Origin: Bufo bufo
Taxonomy: Eukaryota; Chordata; Amphibia; Anura; Bufonidae
Assembly (NCBI RefSeq): GCF_905171765.1
Contig: NC_053392.1
Coordinates: forward strand, 447,606,837-447,670,836
Reading direction: 5' to 3'
DNA: 64,000 nt
The notes under the pieces were generated by a model, which was not told the DNA's origin, searched no databases, and was given only the letters and a program-made list of their open reading frames with translations. This document shows, piece by piece, positions 44,600 to 54,423 of the stretch (the stretch's first letter is position 1; each line of letters begins with the position of its first letter). The position numbers and the translations under genes were made by a program.

Positions 44600-45522
44600 A
44601 TAACATCTCTAGGCATAGTAGCTGGTAGTGCTCTTGGCTTACTGACTGTCAATTATTAACTTGAGATTGGGAGTGTCCGGTACATATGCCACTATCACGT
44701 CTGTGATAAACTCTTTAAAGGGGTATTCCCATCGCATACAATGGGGGCATATCGCTAGGATTGTTTGATAGGTGCGGGTGCCACCTCTGCGACCCGCACC
44801 TATAAGGAGAACTGATTGGGGAGAGTTGTGGCTGGAGGACCCCAGGTTTCCCAGGATCCATCCACCACCAAGCACTGCTCCCCGCTGCTCCCATACCAGT
44901 GAATGGGAGCTCACCACCACTCATGGCCCCTGCTCCCATTCACTTCTATGGGGTAGACGGAAATAGTGGAGCCAATAATCGGCTATTTTCGGCGGCCCCA
45001 TTGTAATGAATGGAGGGCGGCTGTGCATGCGCAGTGCAACCTCTGTTCATTTCTATGTTGCATTCTTATTGTCAGACAATGGGGGCATATCCTAGCGATA
45101 TGCCTCCGTTGTATGTGATGGTAAAACCCCTTTAAGTTGAGAGTCTTGTATAGCCTCTGGAATATTTCTGAACCTTATGTTGTTTCGTTATTTTCCAGAG
45201 TGTTATGTGCTGACACAAACTCCTCCGTCTTTTCCACCAAGTGAGCTGTACATTCCCTAATTGAAATTATAGTTTCTCTAAAGTCCCTTTTGAATAGTTT
45301 CTTTTCAAAAGGGTTGTCATGTGACGATGGGCTTTGTCTTTTGTTGAACACTCCATCAGGTGAGAGTTTGGGCGAGCAAGAGCTGGAAGTGTTTGCTGAG
45401 GAGCAAGGTGTGCCATTAGACTGGCGGGAAGCGCCGACACCTTATGCTAGGCCCGGTGCTGGGGAACAGAATGCCGGCAATTTTGTGGGGCTTGCGCTTT
45501 TCTTCTTCCCTCTAGTCATCAT
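44600..45522 (-). pseudogene. L1 ORF1 remnant
   Basis: ATG codons at 45522 and 45519 open MTRGKKKSASPTKLPAF, a typical basic L1 ORF1 start, which soon hits a stop. Further on, TIISIRECTAHLVEKTEEFV and SAHNTLENNE are a heptad-like coiled coil. After the MITE the reading continues EFITDVIVAYVPDTPNLKL and, in another frame, KPRALPATMPRDVIAS, which matches the domain after the RNA-recognition motif in L1 ORF1. ORF1 protein normally binds LINE RNA as a trimer. Several stops and frame changes; non-functional. Confidence 0.65.
44719..45131. mobile_element. TTAA-type MITE inside L1, 413 bp
   Basis: Ends AGGGGTATTCCCATCGCATA and (reversed) AGGGGTTTTACCATCACATA, with TTAA at 44715-44718 and 45132-45135. 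Inner inverted pieces include GGGGGCATATCGCTAGGAT and ATCCTAGCGATATGCC. TTAA is used by piggyBac and by Kolobok-type elements, so the parent cannot be fixed. Confidence 0.85.
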
Positions 45523-45690
45523 CAGGCAGTACCCAGGAGCTCTGAAATGCCAGGGAAGGCTTTGAAGAGCAAAAAGTTCCACTCTGGAGGATTGCTGTGA
45601 GCCGCTGGTTTCCACAAGGCACGGAGCTCTGAGCTCAGGCATCTGCTACTCCCGCTACGCCACGGCCCCCTACTCCTTTATTTTTTTTTT

Positions 45691-46360
45691 TTTTTTAATG
45701 AGTATGAACCTATGGGCTCTTTTTTTTGCGAGGTGATTTTTACTTTTCAATTATACCATTTTGGAGTGTGTATGACTTTTAGATAACTTATTTTATTTTA
45801 TTTTTTTTCATTTTGCCTTTTGCCTTTTGCCATATGGGATGAATAATTTTAGATTTTAATAGTACAGGTGTTTTTGCATGTGGGGATGTCCATAATGTTT
45901 ATTTTATTTAATTAAACGTTTATTTAGTTTAATTGTCTGTGCATTTTTATTTTCATTTTGCGGAAAGGTGGTGATATGATTTTTTTATGTCAATTTTTTA
46001 AAATTTTAAAAATAACTTTTCTTTTTTCTTTTTTACACTTTTGAATAGTTCCCCTATGGAACTTGAACTAGCAATCATCAGATTGCTTCTCTCATAGACT
46101 CCAATAAATAAGCATTTCACTGTGCTCCTATGGAGCACTAACATAAGCAGGCTCTCCATAGGAACTTATGTGAGGCAGTCTCCGATCATTTAGGAGGACT
46201 GAGGCTGCCACACACACACCACCTGGATCCACCAATCCTCATTAGGGGGAGCCTGTGCACGGTCGGGGGCATGTGCTCCCCGGTTTTTACCTCTCAGATG
46301 CCATGGTTGCACTTGACTATCGCATCTGAGAGGTTCACAGGATCGGAAGGTAAGCGAGTG
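45691..46360. repeat. AT-rich dispersed repeat
   Basis: Long T-rich tracts with GTTCCCCTATGGAACTTGAA and inverted pieces CCTATGGAGCACTAAC … CTCCATAGGAAC, then CCTCTCAGATGCCATGG … CATCTGAGAGG. Resembles the repeats at 5300-6745 and 17938-18538. No gene. Confidence 0.45.
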
Positions 46361-46365
46361 GATCT

Positions 46366-46530
46366 CCAGCCTGCCAGCGGCGATCGTTCGCTGGCAGGCT
46401 GGAGATGCGATTTTTTTTAACCCCTAACAGGTATATTAGACGCTGTTTTGATAACAGCGTCTAATATACCTGCTACCTGGTCCTCTGGTGGTCCCTTTTG
46501 TTTGGATCGACCACCAGAGGACACAGGCAG
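46366..46530. repeat. Three hairpins, counterpart of the piggyBac trio
   Basis: H3': CTCCAGCCTGCCAGC pairs with GCTGGCAGGCTGGAG (46366-46409). H2': GGTATATTAGACGCTGTT pairs with AACAGCGTCTAATATACC (46430-46471). H1': TCCTCTGGTGGTC pairs with GACCACCAGAGGA (about 46482-46521). Order and spacing mirror 43303-43463. Confidence 0.85.
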
Positions 46531-46629
46531 CTCAGTAATAAGTAGCACCAAACACCACTACACTACACCCCCCCGTGTCACTTATTAACCCCTTATTAAC
46601 CCCTGATCACCCCTGATCACCCCATATAG

Positions 46630-47050
46630 ACTCCCTGATCACCCCCCTGTCATTGATCACCCCCTTGTAAGGCTCCATTCAGACGTTCGTATGTTTTTTA
46701 CGGATCCACGGATACATGGATCAGATCGCAAAACACATACGGACGTCTGAATGGAGCATTACAGGGAGGTGATCAATGACAGGGGGGTGATCACCCCATA
46801 TAGACTCCCTGATCACCCCCCTGTCATTGATCACCCCCCTGTAAGGCTCCATTCAGACGTCCGTATGTTTTTTACTGATCCACGGATACATGGATCGGAT
46901 CCGCAAAACGCATACGGACGTCTGAATGGAGCATTACAGGGGGGTCATCAATGACAGGTAGGTGATCACCCCATATAGACTCCCTGATCACCCCCCTGTC
47001 ATTGATCACCCCCCTGTCATTGATCACCCCCCTGTAAGGCTCCATTCAGA
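46630..47050. repeat. 172-bp tandem repeat, each unit with a foldback
   Basis: AAGGCTCCATTCAGACG starts at 46671 and 46843, and a truncated third copy is near 47035. Each full unit holds a ~90-bp palindrome (ending ACGGACGTCTGAATGGAGC) plus TGATCACCCC(C/A)-rich DNA. Confidence 0.8.
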
Positions 47051-49276
47051 AATTTTTTTGCCCAAATTAGCGGAATTATAATTTTTTTCTTACAAAGTCT
47101 CATATTCCACTAACTTGTGTAGAAAAATAAAATCTCACATGAACTCATTATACCCCTCACGGAATTCAAATGCGTAAAAATTTTTAGACATTTATATTCC
47201 AGACTTCTTCTCACGCTTTAGGGCCCCTAAAATGCCAGGGCAGTATAAATACCCCACATGGGACCCCATTTCGGAAAGAAGACACCCCAAGGTATTCTGT
47301 GAGGGGCATATTGAGTCCATGAAATATTGAAATTTTTGCCCCAAGTTAGCGGAAAGGGAGACTTTGTGAGAAAAAAAATTAAATAATTTTCGCTAACTTG
47401 TGCCAAAAAAATTATAATTCTATGAACTCGCCATGCCCCTCATTGAATACCTTGGGGTGTCTTCTTTCCAAAATGGGGTCACATGTGGGGTATTTATGCT
47501 GCCCTGGCATATTAGGGGCCCTAAAGCGTGAGAAGAAGTCTGGGATCCAAATGTCTAAAAATGCCCTCATAAAAGGAATGTGGGCCCCTTTGCGCATCTA
47601 GGCTGCAAAAAAGTGTCACACATCTGGTATTGCCGTACTCAGGAGAAGTTGGGCGATGTGTTTTGGGGTGTCATTTTACATATACCCATGCTGGGTGAGA
47701 TAAATATCTTGGTCAAATGCCAACTTTGTATAAAAAATGGGAAAAGTTGTCTTTTGCCGAGATATTTCTCTCACCCAGCACGAGCATATGTAAAAAGACA
47801 CCGCAAAACACATTGCCCAACTTCTCCTGAGTACGGCGATACCACATGTGTGACACTTTTTTCAGCCTAGGTGGGCAAAGGGGCCCACATTCCAAAGAGC
47901 ACCTTTAGGATTTCACAGGTCATTTTTTACACATTTTGATTTCAAACTACTTACCACACATTAGGGCCCCTAGAATGCCAGGGAAGCATAACTACCCCAC
48001 AAGTGACCCCATTTTGGAAAGAAGACACCCCAAGGTATTCCGTGAGGGGCATGGCGAGTTCCTAGAATTTTTTATTTTTTGTCACAAGTTAGCAGAAAAT
48101 GATAATTTATTATATTATTTTTTTTCTTACAAAGTCTCATATTCCACTAACTTGTGACAAAAAATAAAAACTTCTATGAACTCACTATGCCATATCACGA
48201 AATACCTTGGGGTGTCTTCTTTCCAAAATGGGGTCACTTGTGGGGTAGTTATACTGCTATGGCATTCTAGGGGCCCTAATGTGTGGTAAGTGGTTTGAAA
48301 TCAAAATCTGTAAAAAAAATGGCCGGTGAAATCCTAAAGGTGCTCTTTGGAATGTGGGCCCCTTTGCCCACCTAGGTTGCTAAAAAGTGTCACATATCTG
48401 GTATCACCGTACTCAGGAGAAGTTGGGCAATGTGTTTTGGGGTGTCTTTTTACATATACCCATGCTGGGTGAGAGAAATATCTTGCTAAAAGACAACTTT
48501 TCCCATTTTTTTATACAAAGTTGGCATTTGACCGAGATATTTATCTCACCCAGCATGGGTATATGTAAAATGACACCCCAAAACAGGCAATACTAGATGT
48601 GTAAACTTTTTTGCAGCCTAGGTGGGCAAAGGGGCCCACATTTCAAAGAGCACCTTTCGGATTTCACCGGCCATTTTTTTACAGATTTTGATTTCAAACC
48701 ACTTCTCCCGCATTCGGGCCCCTAAAATGCCAGGGCAGTATAACTACCCCACAAGTGACCCCATTTTGGAAAGAAGACACCCACAGGTATTTCATGATGG
48801 GCATAGTGAGTTCATGGAACTTTTTATTTTTTGTCACAAGTTAGTGGAATATGAGACTTTGTAAGAAAAAAAAAAATCATCATTTTCCGCTAACTTGTGA
48901 CAAAAAATAAAAAGTTCTATGAACTCACTATGCCCATCAGCGAATACCTTAGGGTGTTTACTTTCTGAAATGGGGTTATTTGTGGGGTTTTTCTACTGTC
49001 TGGGCATTGTAGAACCTCAGGAAACATGACAGGTGCTCAGAAAGTCAGAGCTGCTTCAAAAAGCGGAAATTCACATTTTTGTACCATAGTTTGTAAACGC
49101 TATAACTTTTAACCAAACCATTTTTTTTTTTACCCAAACATTTATTTTATTATCAAAGACATGTAGAACAATAAATTTTGAGAAAAATTTATATATGGCT
49201 GTCGTTTTTTTACCCTTTAAAAACACCTTTAAAAACACCTGTCCACCCCACAGTCAGTCAGACGCCAACTACTACC

Positions 49277-49937
49277 ATGGGCAAGACCAAAGAGCTGTCA
49301 AAAGACACCAGAGACAAAATTGTTGACCTCCACAAGGTTGGAAAGGGCTACGGGGAAATTGACATGAAGCTTGGTGAAAATAGATGAACTATTGGAGCAA
49401 TTGTTAGAAAATGGAAGAGGCTAAAGATGACTGTCAGTCTCCCTCGGACTGGGGCTCCATGAAAGATCTCACCTCATGGGGTATCACTGATAATAAGAAA
49501 GATGAGGAATCAGCCCAGAACTACAAGGGAGGAGCTGGTCAATGACATGAAAAGAGCTGGGACAGTTTCAAAGGTCACTGTCGGTAGAACACTACGCCAT
49601 CATGGTTTCAAATCATGTATTGCAGGGAAGGTTCCCTTGCTCAAGTCATCACATGTCCAGGCCCGTCTGAAGTTTGCCAATGACCATCTGGATGATGCAG
49701 AGGACGCATGGGAGAAAGTCATGTGTTCAGATGAGACCAAAGTAGAACTTTTTGGTCTAAACTTCACTCGTCGTGTTTGGAGGAAAAAGTAGGATGAGTA
49801 GCATCCCAAGAACACCATCCCTACTGTGAAGCATGTGGGTGGTAACATCATGCTTTGAGGGTGCTTCTCTGCAAAGGGGACAGGATGACTGCACCATATT
49901 AAGGAGAGGATGAATGGGGCCATTTATTGTGAGGTTT
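49277..49937 (+). pseudogene. Tc1 transposase fragment, 3' end cut by a hAT
   Basis: ATG at 49277 opens [20 protein letters not shown], the helix-turn-helix start. The frame stays the same to 49937 but carries at least five stops (first after about 36 codons). Recognisable parts: [18 protein letters not shown] (second DNA-binding subdomain), [17 protein letters not shown] (first catalytic Asp) and IPTVKHVGGNIML. It ends abruptly at the hAT terminus at 49941, so the second Asp and Glu are missing. The absence of frameshifts suggests decay mainly by point mutation. Confidence 0.88.
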
Positions 49938-49940
49938 TGA

Positions 49941-50588
49941 GTAGAGTTGAGCGGACACCTGGATGTTCGGGTTCGGTCGAACTTCACAAAAATGTTCGAG
50001 TTCGGGACCCGAACTTGAACCCGAATCCCATTGAAGTCAATGGGAACCCGCACTTTTGAGCACTAAAATGGCTGTAAAAATGTCATGGAAAGGGCTAGTG
50101 GCCAGCAAAATGTGGTTAGGAGCATGGCAAGTGCTCTGCAAACAAATGTGGATAGGGAAATTACTTTAAATAACATAAAATACGTAAAAATGAAAAAAAA
50201 AAATTTTGATCTAGGAGGATGAGGTCCATATGGATTAGGAGGTTGAGGAGGCAGTAGATGTGGCGGTGTAGGTGGAAGCGCCGGAAGAGGAGGTAGCTTA
50301 CACTGCTTTTTAGTTTTAAATTCATTTTTATTTTTTTTAATTAGGGTATACCCCAAAACATTGGGAAATATAACCTGTGATAATCCCCTCCAGTCGTGCT
50401 AAATACACATCCAGACAATACACTGCCTGCAGGGCAGGCCAGCACCTCCATGGTGTAAAGGGCAAGCTCAGGCCATGTGCCCAATTTGGAGATCCAGAAG
50501 TTGCAGGGGGCAGACCCATCCATCAGTTCGTGTAGGCGTGTGCAAACATACTGCCCCACCATGTCGCACATCCCAGTGATGTTCAAGA
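49941..50588 (-). mobile_element. hAT element 3' end (first family), copy A
   Basis: Starts TAGAGTTGAGCGGACACC with GTTCGGG/CCCGAAC subterminal DNA, the same terminus as the right end of 11426-17929. The transposase C-terminus follows on the minus strand. Truncated at about 50588, where the 18S-like sequence begins. Confidence 0.8.
50341..50586 (-). pseudogene. hAT transposase C-terminus, copy A
   Basis: Minus strand: MVGQYVCTRLHELMDGSAP, FWISKLGTWPELALYTMEVL and ACPAGSVLSG, the hAT dimerisation block. The following VFSTTGG lacks the normal continuation and closes with a stop at about 50341. The rest of the transposase is absent. It covers the same protein region as copy B, proving two separate insertions. 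Confidence 0.8.
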
Positions 50589-50591
50589 TCT

Positions 50592-50889
50592 AATTGGTTA
50601 TCTGCTCTATCAACTTTCGATGTTCTTTTCTGCGCCTACCATGTTGATCACGGTTATCGGCGAATCATGGTTCCACGCCAGAGAGGGAGAGTAAGAAAGA
50701 GAGACCACATCCAAGGAACATCAATGGATGAAATTTAATTGTGATCGAGCGGAAATGTGGGACAAATTATTAAAGCAGAAGAATTGAAAGAAAGGAGGGG
50801 GCACGCAGCAATTACCCACTCCCGACTCGGGGAGGTAGTGACGATAAATAACAATACAGGACTCTTAAGATGCCCTGTTATTGGAATGA
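50592..50889 (+). pseudogene. 18S-rRNA-like segment, copy 1 (diverged)
   Basis: CTATCAACTTTCGATG, GCGCCTACCATG, CCAGAGAGGGAG, ACCACATCCAAGGAA, ATTACCCACTCCCGACTCGG, GGAGGTAGTGACGA and AAATAACAATACAGGACTCT occur in the order and spacing of the 5' domain of vertebrate 18S rRNA (roughly bases 250-500). Between CATCCAAGGAA and the ATTACCC block lies about 75 bp not found in 18S (GCGGAAATGTGGGACAAATT…). Many conserved positions are changed, so it cannot be a working rRNA. Part of a repeat with copy 2. Confidence 0.85.
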
Positions 50890-50964
50890 TTAATAAAAAA
50901 TTATAGGGAATGTCACTGGGGTATTTTGGATTCGGAAACGTTAGACAGGTGAGGCCCTGCTGCC

Positions 50965-51219
50965 GCTTTGCTGACTCTAGATAACTTCTGCCTAATCGCA
51001 CGTCCCTGTGATGTCCACCATCCATTTGGATATCTTCTCTATCAACTTTCGATGTTCTTTTCTGAGCCTACCATGTTGATCACGGTTATCGGCGAATAAG
51101 GGTTGCACGCCAGAGAGGGAGCGGGAGAAAGGGAGACCTCATCCAAGGGATGCAATAGGATGAAGCGGAAATGTGGAACAAGTAATTAAAGCAGAAGGAT
51201 CGAATGAAAGGGCCAATTA
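50965..51219 (+). pseudogene. 18S-rRNA-like segment, copy 2 (diverged)
   Basis: Starts earlier in 18S than copy 1: GCTTTGCTGACTCTAGATAA and AATCGCACGTCCC, then CTATCAACTTTCGATG, AGCCTACCATG and CCTCATCCAAGG. It shares with copy 1 several non-18S changes (TGTTGATCACGGTTATCGGC) and the same foreign tail (GCGGAAATGTGGAACAAGTA, ATTAAAGCAGAAGGATCGAA). It ends at about 51219, where hAT 3' sequence begins. The 75 bp between the copies (50890-50964) is not clearly 18S. Confidence 0.85.
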
Positions 51220-51552
51220 TAGACGACTTTTAGAAATTTAAGTCCCTGTCACCTATGCACGGCAGGGGTTTATCATCGCCAGAAATGAGTTAATGTCACG
51301 CACCAATGGAACAGATTATTTTTAAAAAAATTGGTCCCTGTCACCTATGCAGAGCAGGGGTTTATTCACAGGAAAAATTTTAAAATGTCAACCCAAGAAT
51401 GTAATAGAAAAATTAGTGATTTTTTTTTACCTGTCTACTAGGTAAAGCAGTGGTATATCACAGCCGAAAATTGGTGTATTTCACCCAAAAATTTAACAGA
51501 CAAAATAGTGAAATGACATAAAATAAAATACGTACAAATTAAAATTAAAAAA

Positions 51553-52304
51553 TCATTTATAAGGTGGAGGTCCATATGGAGTAGGAGTTTGAGGAGGCGG
51601 TGGACGTAGCGGTGTACGTGGAAGCAGCGGTGGAGGAGGACGAGGTAGCCAACACTGGTTTTTGGCAGCTGCACTGGTCTGTGATAACACCCCTTGCCGT
51701 GCTAAACACACGTTCAGATAATACCTGGCTGCAGAACAGGCCAGCACCTCCAAGGTGTAAAGGGCAAGCTCAGGTCATGTGCCCAATTTGGAGACCCAGA
51801 AGTTGAAGGGGGCAGACCCGTCATTCAGTACGTGTAGGCGTGTGCACACATACTGCTCCACCATGTTGATGAAATGCTGCCTCCTGCTAAGACGTTCCAT
51901 ATCAACTGGTGGTGCTGCTTGTTGAGGCGTGCTGACAAAGCTTTTCCACATTTTGGCCATGCTAACCCTGCCTTCTGAGGTGCTGGCGGAGCCCCAGCTG
52001 CGTTGGCGACCTCTTCCTCCTCCTCTGCCTTCGCCTTGTGCTTCCACTGTGCCCCTGCTGTCAGGTGGGAATGCCACCAACAGGGCGTCTACCAGCATAC
52101 GCTTGTACCCGAGGATCTTACGATCACGCTCCAGTGAGGGAATTAAGGATGGTACGTTGTCCTTGTAATGGGAATCCAGCAGCGTGGCCACCCAGTAATC
52201 AGCACAAGTTAGAATGTGGGCAACTCGGCGGTCGTTGCGGAGACACTGCAGCATGTAATCGCTCATGTGTGCCAGGCTGCCCAGAGGCAATGAAAAGCTG
52301 TCCT
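51553..52304 (-). pseudogene. hAT transposase C-terminal part, copy B
   Basis: Minus strand: LPLGSLAHMSDYMLQCLRND, ILTCADYWVATLLDSHYKDN, VSMAKMWKSFVSTPQQAAPP and QYVCTRLHVLNDGSAPFNFW, then a stop in place of the Trp of GTWPELA, and LALYTLEVLACSA. Very close to the copy at 11426-17929 in order and wording. The dimerisation block then degenerates. Non-functional. Confidence 0.85.
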
Positions 52305-53486
52305 TATTAACGTAGTATAAGGCGAACAAGCAGGCACAATGAATGGATGGACTCCTTGAGAAAATCTATGACATACATAGGGGGAAAAATGCTGAGAATC
52401 ACTTCTAGCTCTAATGTCCAGCACATGCGCAAAAAAGAAAAGAAAAGTCCACTACAGAATGCACTAACACAGGATGCACGCGCAAAAGGTAGAAGGAGTG
52501 AACTCCAGTGGATAACATCATCGACATGCGCAGTAGAAGAGGAAGAGATAAAAGGCATCGAAGTTCCTGCGCATGAGCAATAGCAAGACACTGAAGAGAG
52601 TGTCTCGAAGAGTGGGCGCATGCGCAGTGGAGAACATTAACTCAAAAATTGCTAACACTGCACGCAGGCACAGCGGAGAATCATTCCCGCATGATATATA
52701 AGTCCTCTGACATGCGTACTGGAAGACTCATGAATAGAATGAAGTACAAGTCCTGGCGCATGCGTAATGAGAAGGTGCGCATTGATTGGACAAGAGCACA
52801 TATGGGAGTGATTAGAAGGCACAAACCCTAAGAAGTCATCCCTGATAGGCTAATAAGTAAACACAGTAACAAAGTAGACACACAGTAGCCAATGATACGG
52901 TGATGTCATCGGAGGGAGGTTTTAAAAGCTTGGGTTCCGCCCCCTTCACCAGCAGACTGCCCAAAACCCCTGAGGACGCCAAGTGTTTGGCGAAACATGT
53001 CGGGGGGCAGAGTGTGAACGTTATATGTAGTTTTAAACAGCGAGTGTCTGGAAAAACACTGCTCATGCAGCCTGAATGAGCAAATAGGGCGCGATAAGAG
53101 GGAACTCACAGACTCCTAGCCGCAGCAAACTGTGAGACAAACAGTGTGAGCACATGTCATAACGGTAGTTACCGTAGGGAAAAGGGGAGCCTGTTAGGCA
53201 GAAATATATGAGAGGCTCTCAGGCAGCTAGTCCCACTGTGAATAAACAGGGCAGCCACAAGCGACTACGAGGAAAATACCTCATTCACAGACACAGCTGA
53301 TAATTTTAATATGTCAGTTATAGGTAGTAATATTTTACTGATAAAGAAATAAACGTTATATTTTATATATAGGTAAAAACTAACACATGTAAATCTAGAG
53401 ACAACTACTGGTCCCAGTGACCATTTGTAAATAATCAGTTATTGCTGTGTCTCAACATGTGTTAATGGGTCAGGTTTGAAAAATGA
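52305..53486. mobile_element. Unclassified insertion in hAT copy B
   Basis: This 1.2 kb interrupts the transposase reading. It has several GCGCATGCGCAGT-like words (52425, 52620, 52758), then CCTGAGGACGCCAAGTG with GCGAAACATGTCGGG (about 52970-53005), a motif shared by amphibian retroelement repeats, and AATAAACG (53348). No protein was recognised. Ends are approximate. Confidence 0.5.
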
Positions 53487-54421
53487 ATAGTTATGGAAAT
53501 ATAACGTCCCTGACCGTGCTTACTGGTGCACGTGTCCGTAGTGAGGTGCACCTTGCCACAGATGGCGTTGCGCAGTTCACACCTGATTTTGTCCCCCACT
53601 TGGTTGTGCAGGGAAGGGATGGCACGCCTGGAAAAGTAATGGCGGCTGGGCATGACGTACTGTGGGATAGCCACCATCATAAGACTTTTAAAACTCTCCG
53701 TCTCCACCAGACGGAATGACAGCATTTCAAAGGCCAGTAATTTTGAAATGCTGGCATTCAGGGCCAAGGATCGCAGGTGGGTAGGGGGGTACTTCCTCCT
53801 CCGCTCCAGTGTTTGGGAGATGGAGAGCTGAACGCTTCCGTGGGACATTGTGGAGATGCTTGGTCACCCAGATGGTGGTGTTGCTGGCAGATCCTCTGTT
53901 TGCGGGGTGGCAGGTGGCATTGTCACTCCAGAGGTGGATGAAGAGGCCGAGAATGCAGAAGAAGCGGAAGCAGGAGGAGACCTTTCTTGGTTTTTGAGGT
54001 GTCTACTCCACTGCAGCTCGTGCTTTGCACTTAGATGCCTGGTCATGCAGGTTGTGCTCAGGTTTAGAACGTTTATGCCTCGCTTCAGGCTCTGATTGCA
54101 CAGCATGCAAACCACTCGTGTCTTGTCGTCAGAACATTATCTGAAGAACTGCCACGCCAGGGAACTCCTTGGAGCTGGCTTTGGTGTGCTCGATCCCTTG
54201 CTGCGGTGGGCAGTAGCAGGCGTACTGTGTAGGGGGCGGCCACTCTTCTTTTGCACCCTGCTCCCTCTTCTGCTGGTGGCTCTGTGTGACCACCACCTCT
54301 TCCTCCGAACTACACAGGTCACTCGCATGACCTTGATTCCATGTGGGGTCGAGGACCTCATCGTCCTGCACATCATCTTCCACCCAGTCTTCACTCCTGC
54401 CTTCCTTGTCGGTCTGCAACA
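53487..54421 (-). pseudogene. hAT transposase N-terminal part, copy B
   Basis: From about 54421 downward: MLQTDKEGRSEDWVEDD (acidic region), DEVLDPTWNQGHASDL, then in shifted frames the BED finger (MVCMLCNQSLKRGINVLNLS and MTRHLSAKHELQW) and, from 53848, ISKLLAFEMLSFRLVETESF, GKVHLTTDTCTSKHGQGRY. The Trp after the first catalytic Asp (TTDMW in the sister copy) is Cys here. At least two frame changes. It ends where the insertion starts. Confidence 0.82.
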
Positions 54422-54423
54422 TT

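Larger units (their letters stand above)
44585..45690 (-). mobile_element. L1-clade LINE fragment, 5' region and ORF1
   Basis: Reading the minus strand, a 5' leader with CCTGAGCTCAGAGCTCCGTG is followed by the start of ORF1, then a coiled-coil part and the segment near the RNA-binding domain. The fragment is split by a MITE at a TTAA. No ORF2 remains. The left limit is near a GTTT run (44559-44575). Confidence 0.65.
46366..49215. mobile_element. Transposase-less piggyBac relative, opposite orientation
   Basis: The right 450 bp (48755-49215) is the reverse complement of 38460-38905 of the piggyBac, e.g. CAAAAAGCGGAAATTCACAT and ATCAAAGACATGTAGAACAA. The middle carries the same alternating modules, and the left carries a hairpin trio matching 43303-43463. 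The transposase gene is absent. The right end is cut near 49215 by unrelated sequence; the left CCACCTC end was not found. It could be moved only by a transposase supplied from elsewhere, and probably not, lacking ends. Confidence 0.8.
51225..54421 (-). mobile_element. hAT element (first family), copy B, minus strand
   Basis: Contains a 3' region with CCCTGTCACCTATGCA repeated twice about 95 bp apart (51243 and 51338), then the transposase C-terminal and N-terminal parts in reverse order. The central transposase region is deleted and replaced by an unrelated 1.2-kb insertion. The 5' end is cut at about 54421 by a Tc1 piece. Confidence 0.82.

Noticed and set aside
50592..51219. A functional ribosomal RNA gene
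   Set aside because: Only part of the 5' domain is present, with foreign sequence inside and changes at positions that pair in 18S.
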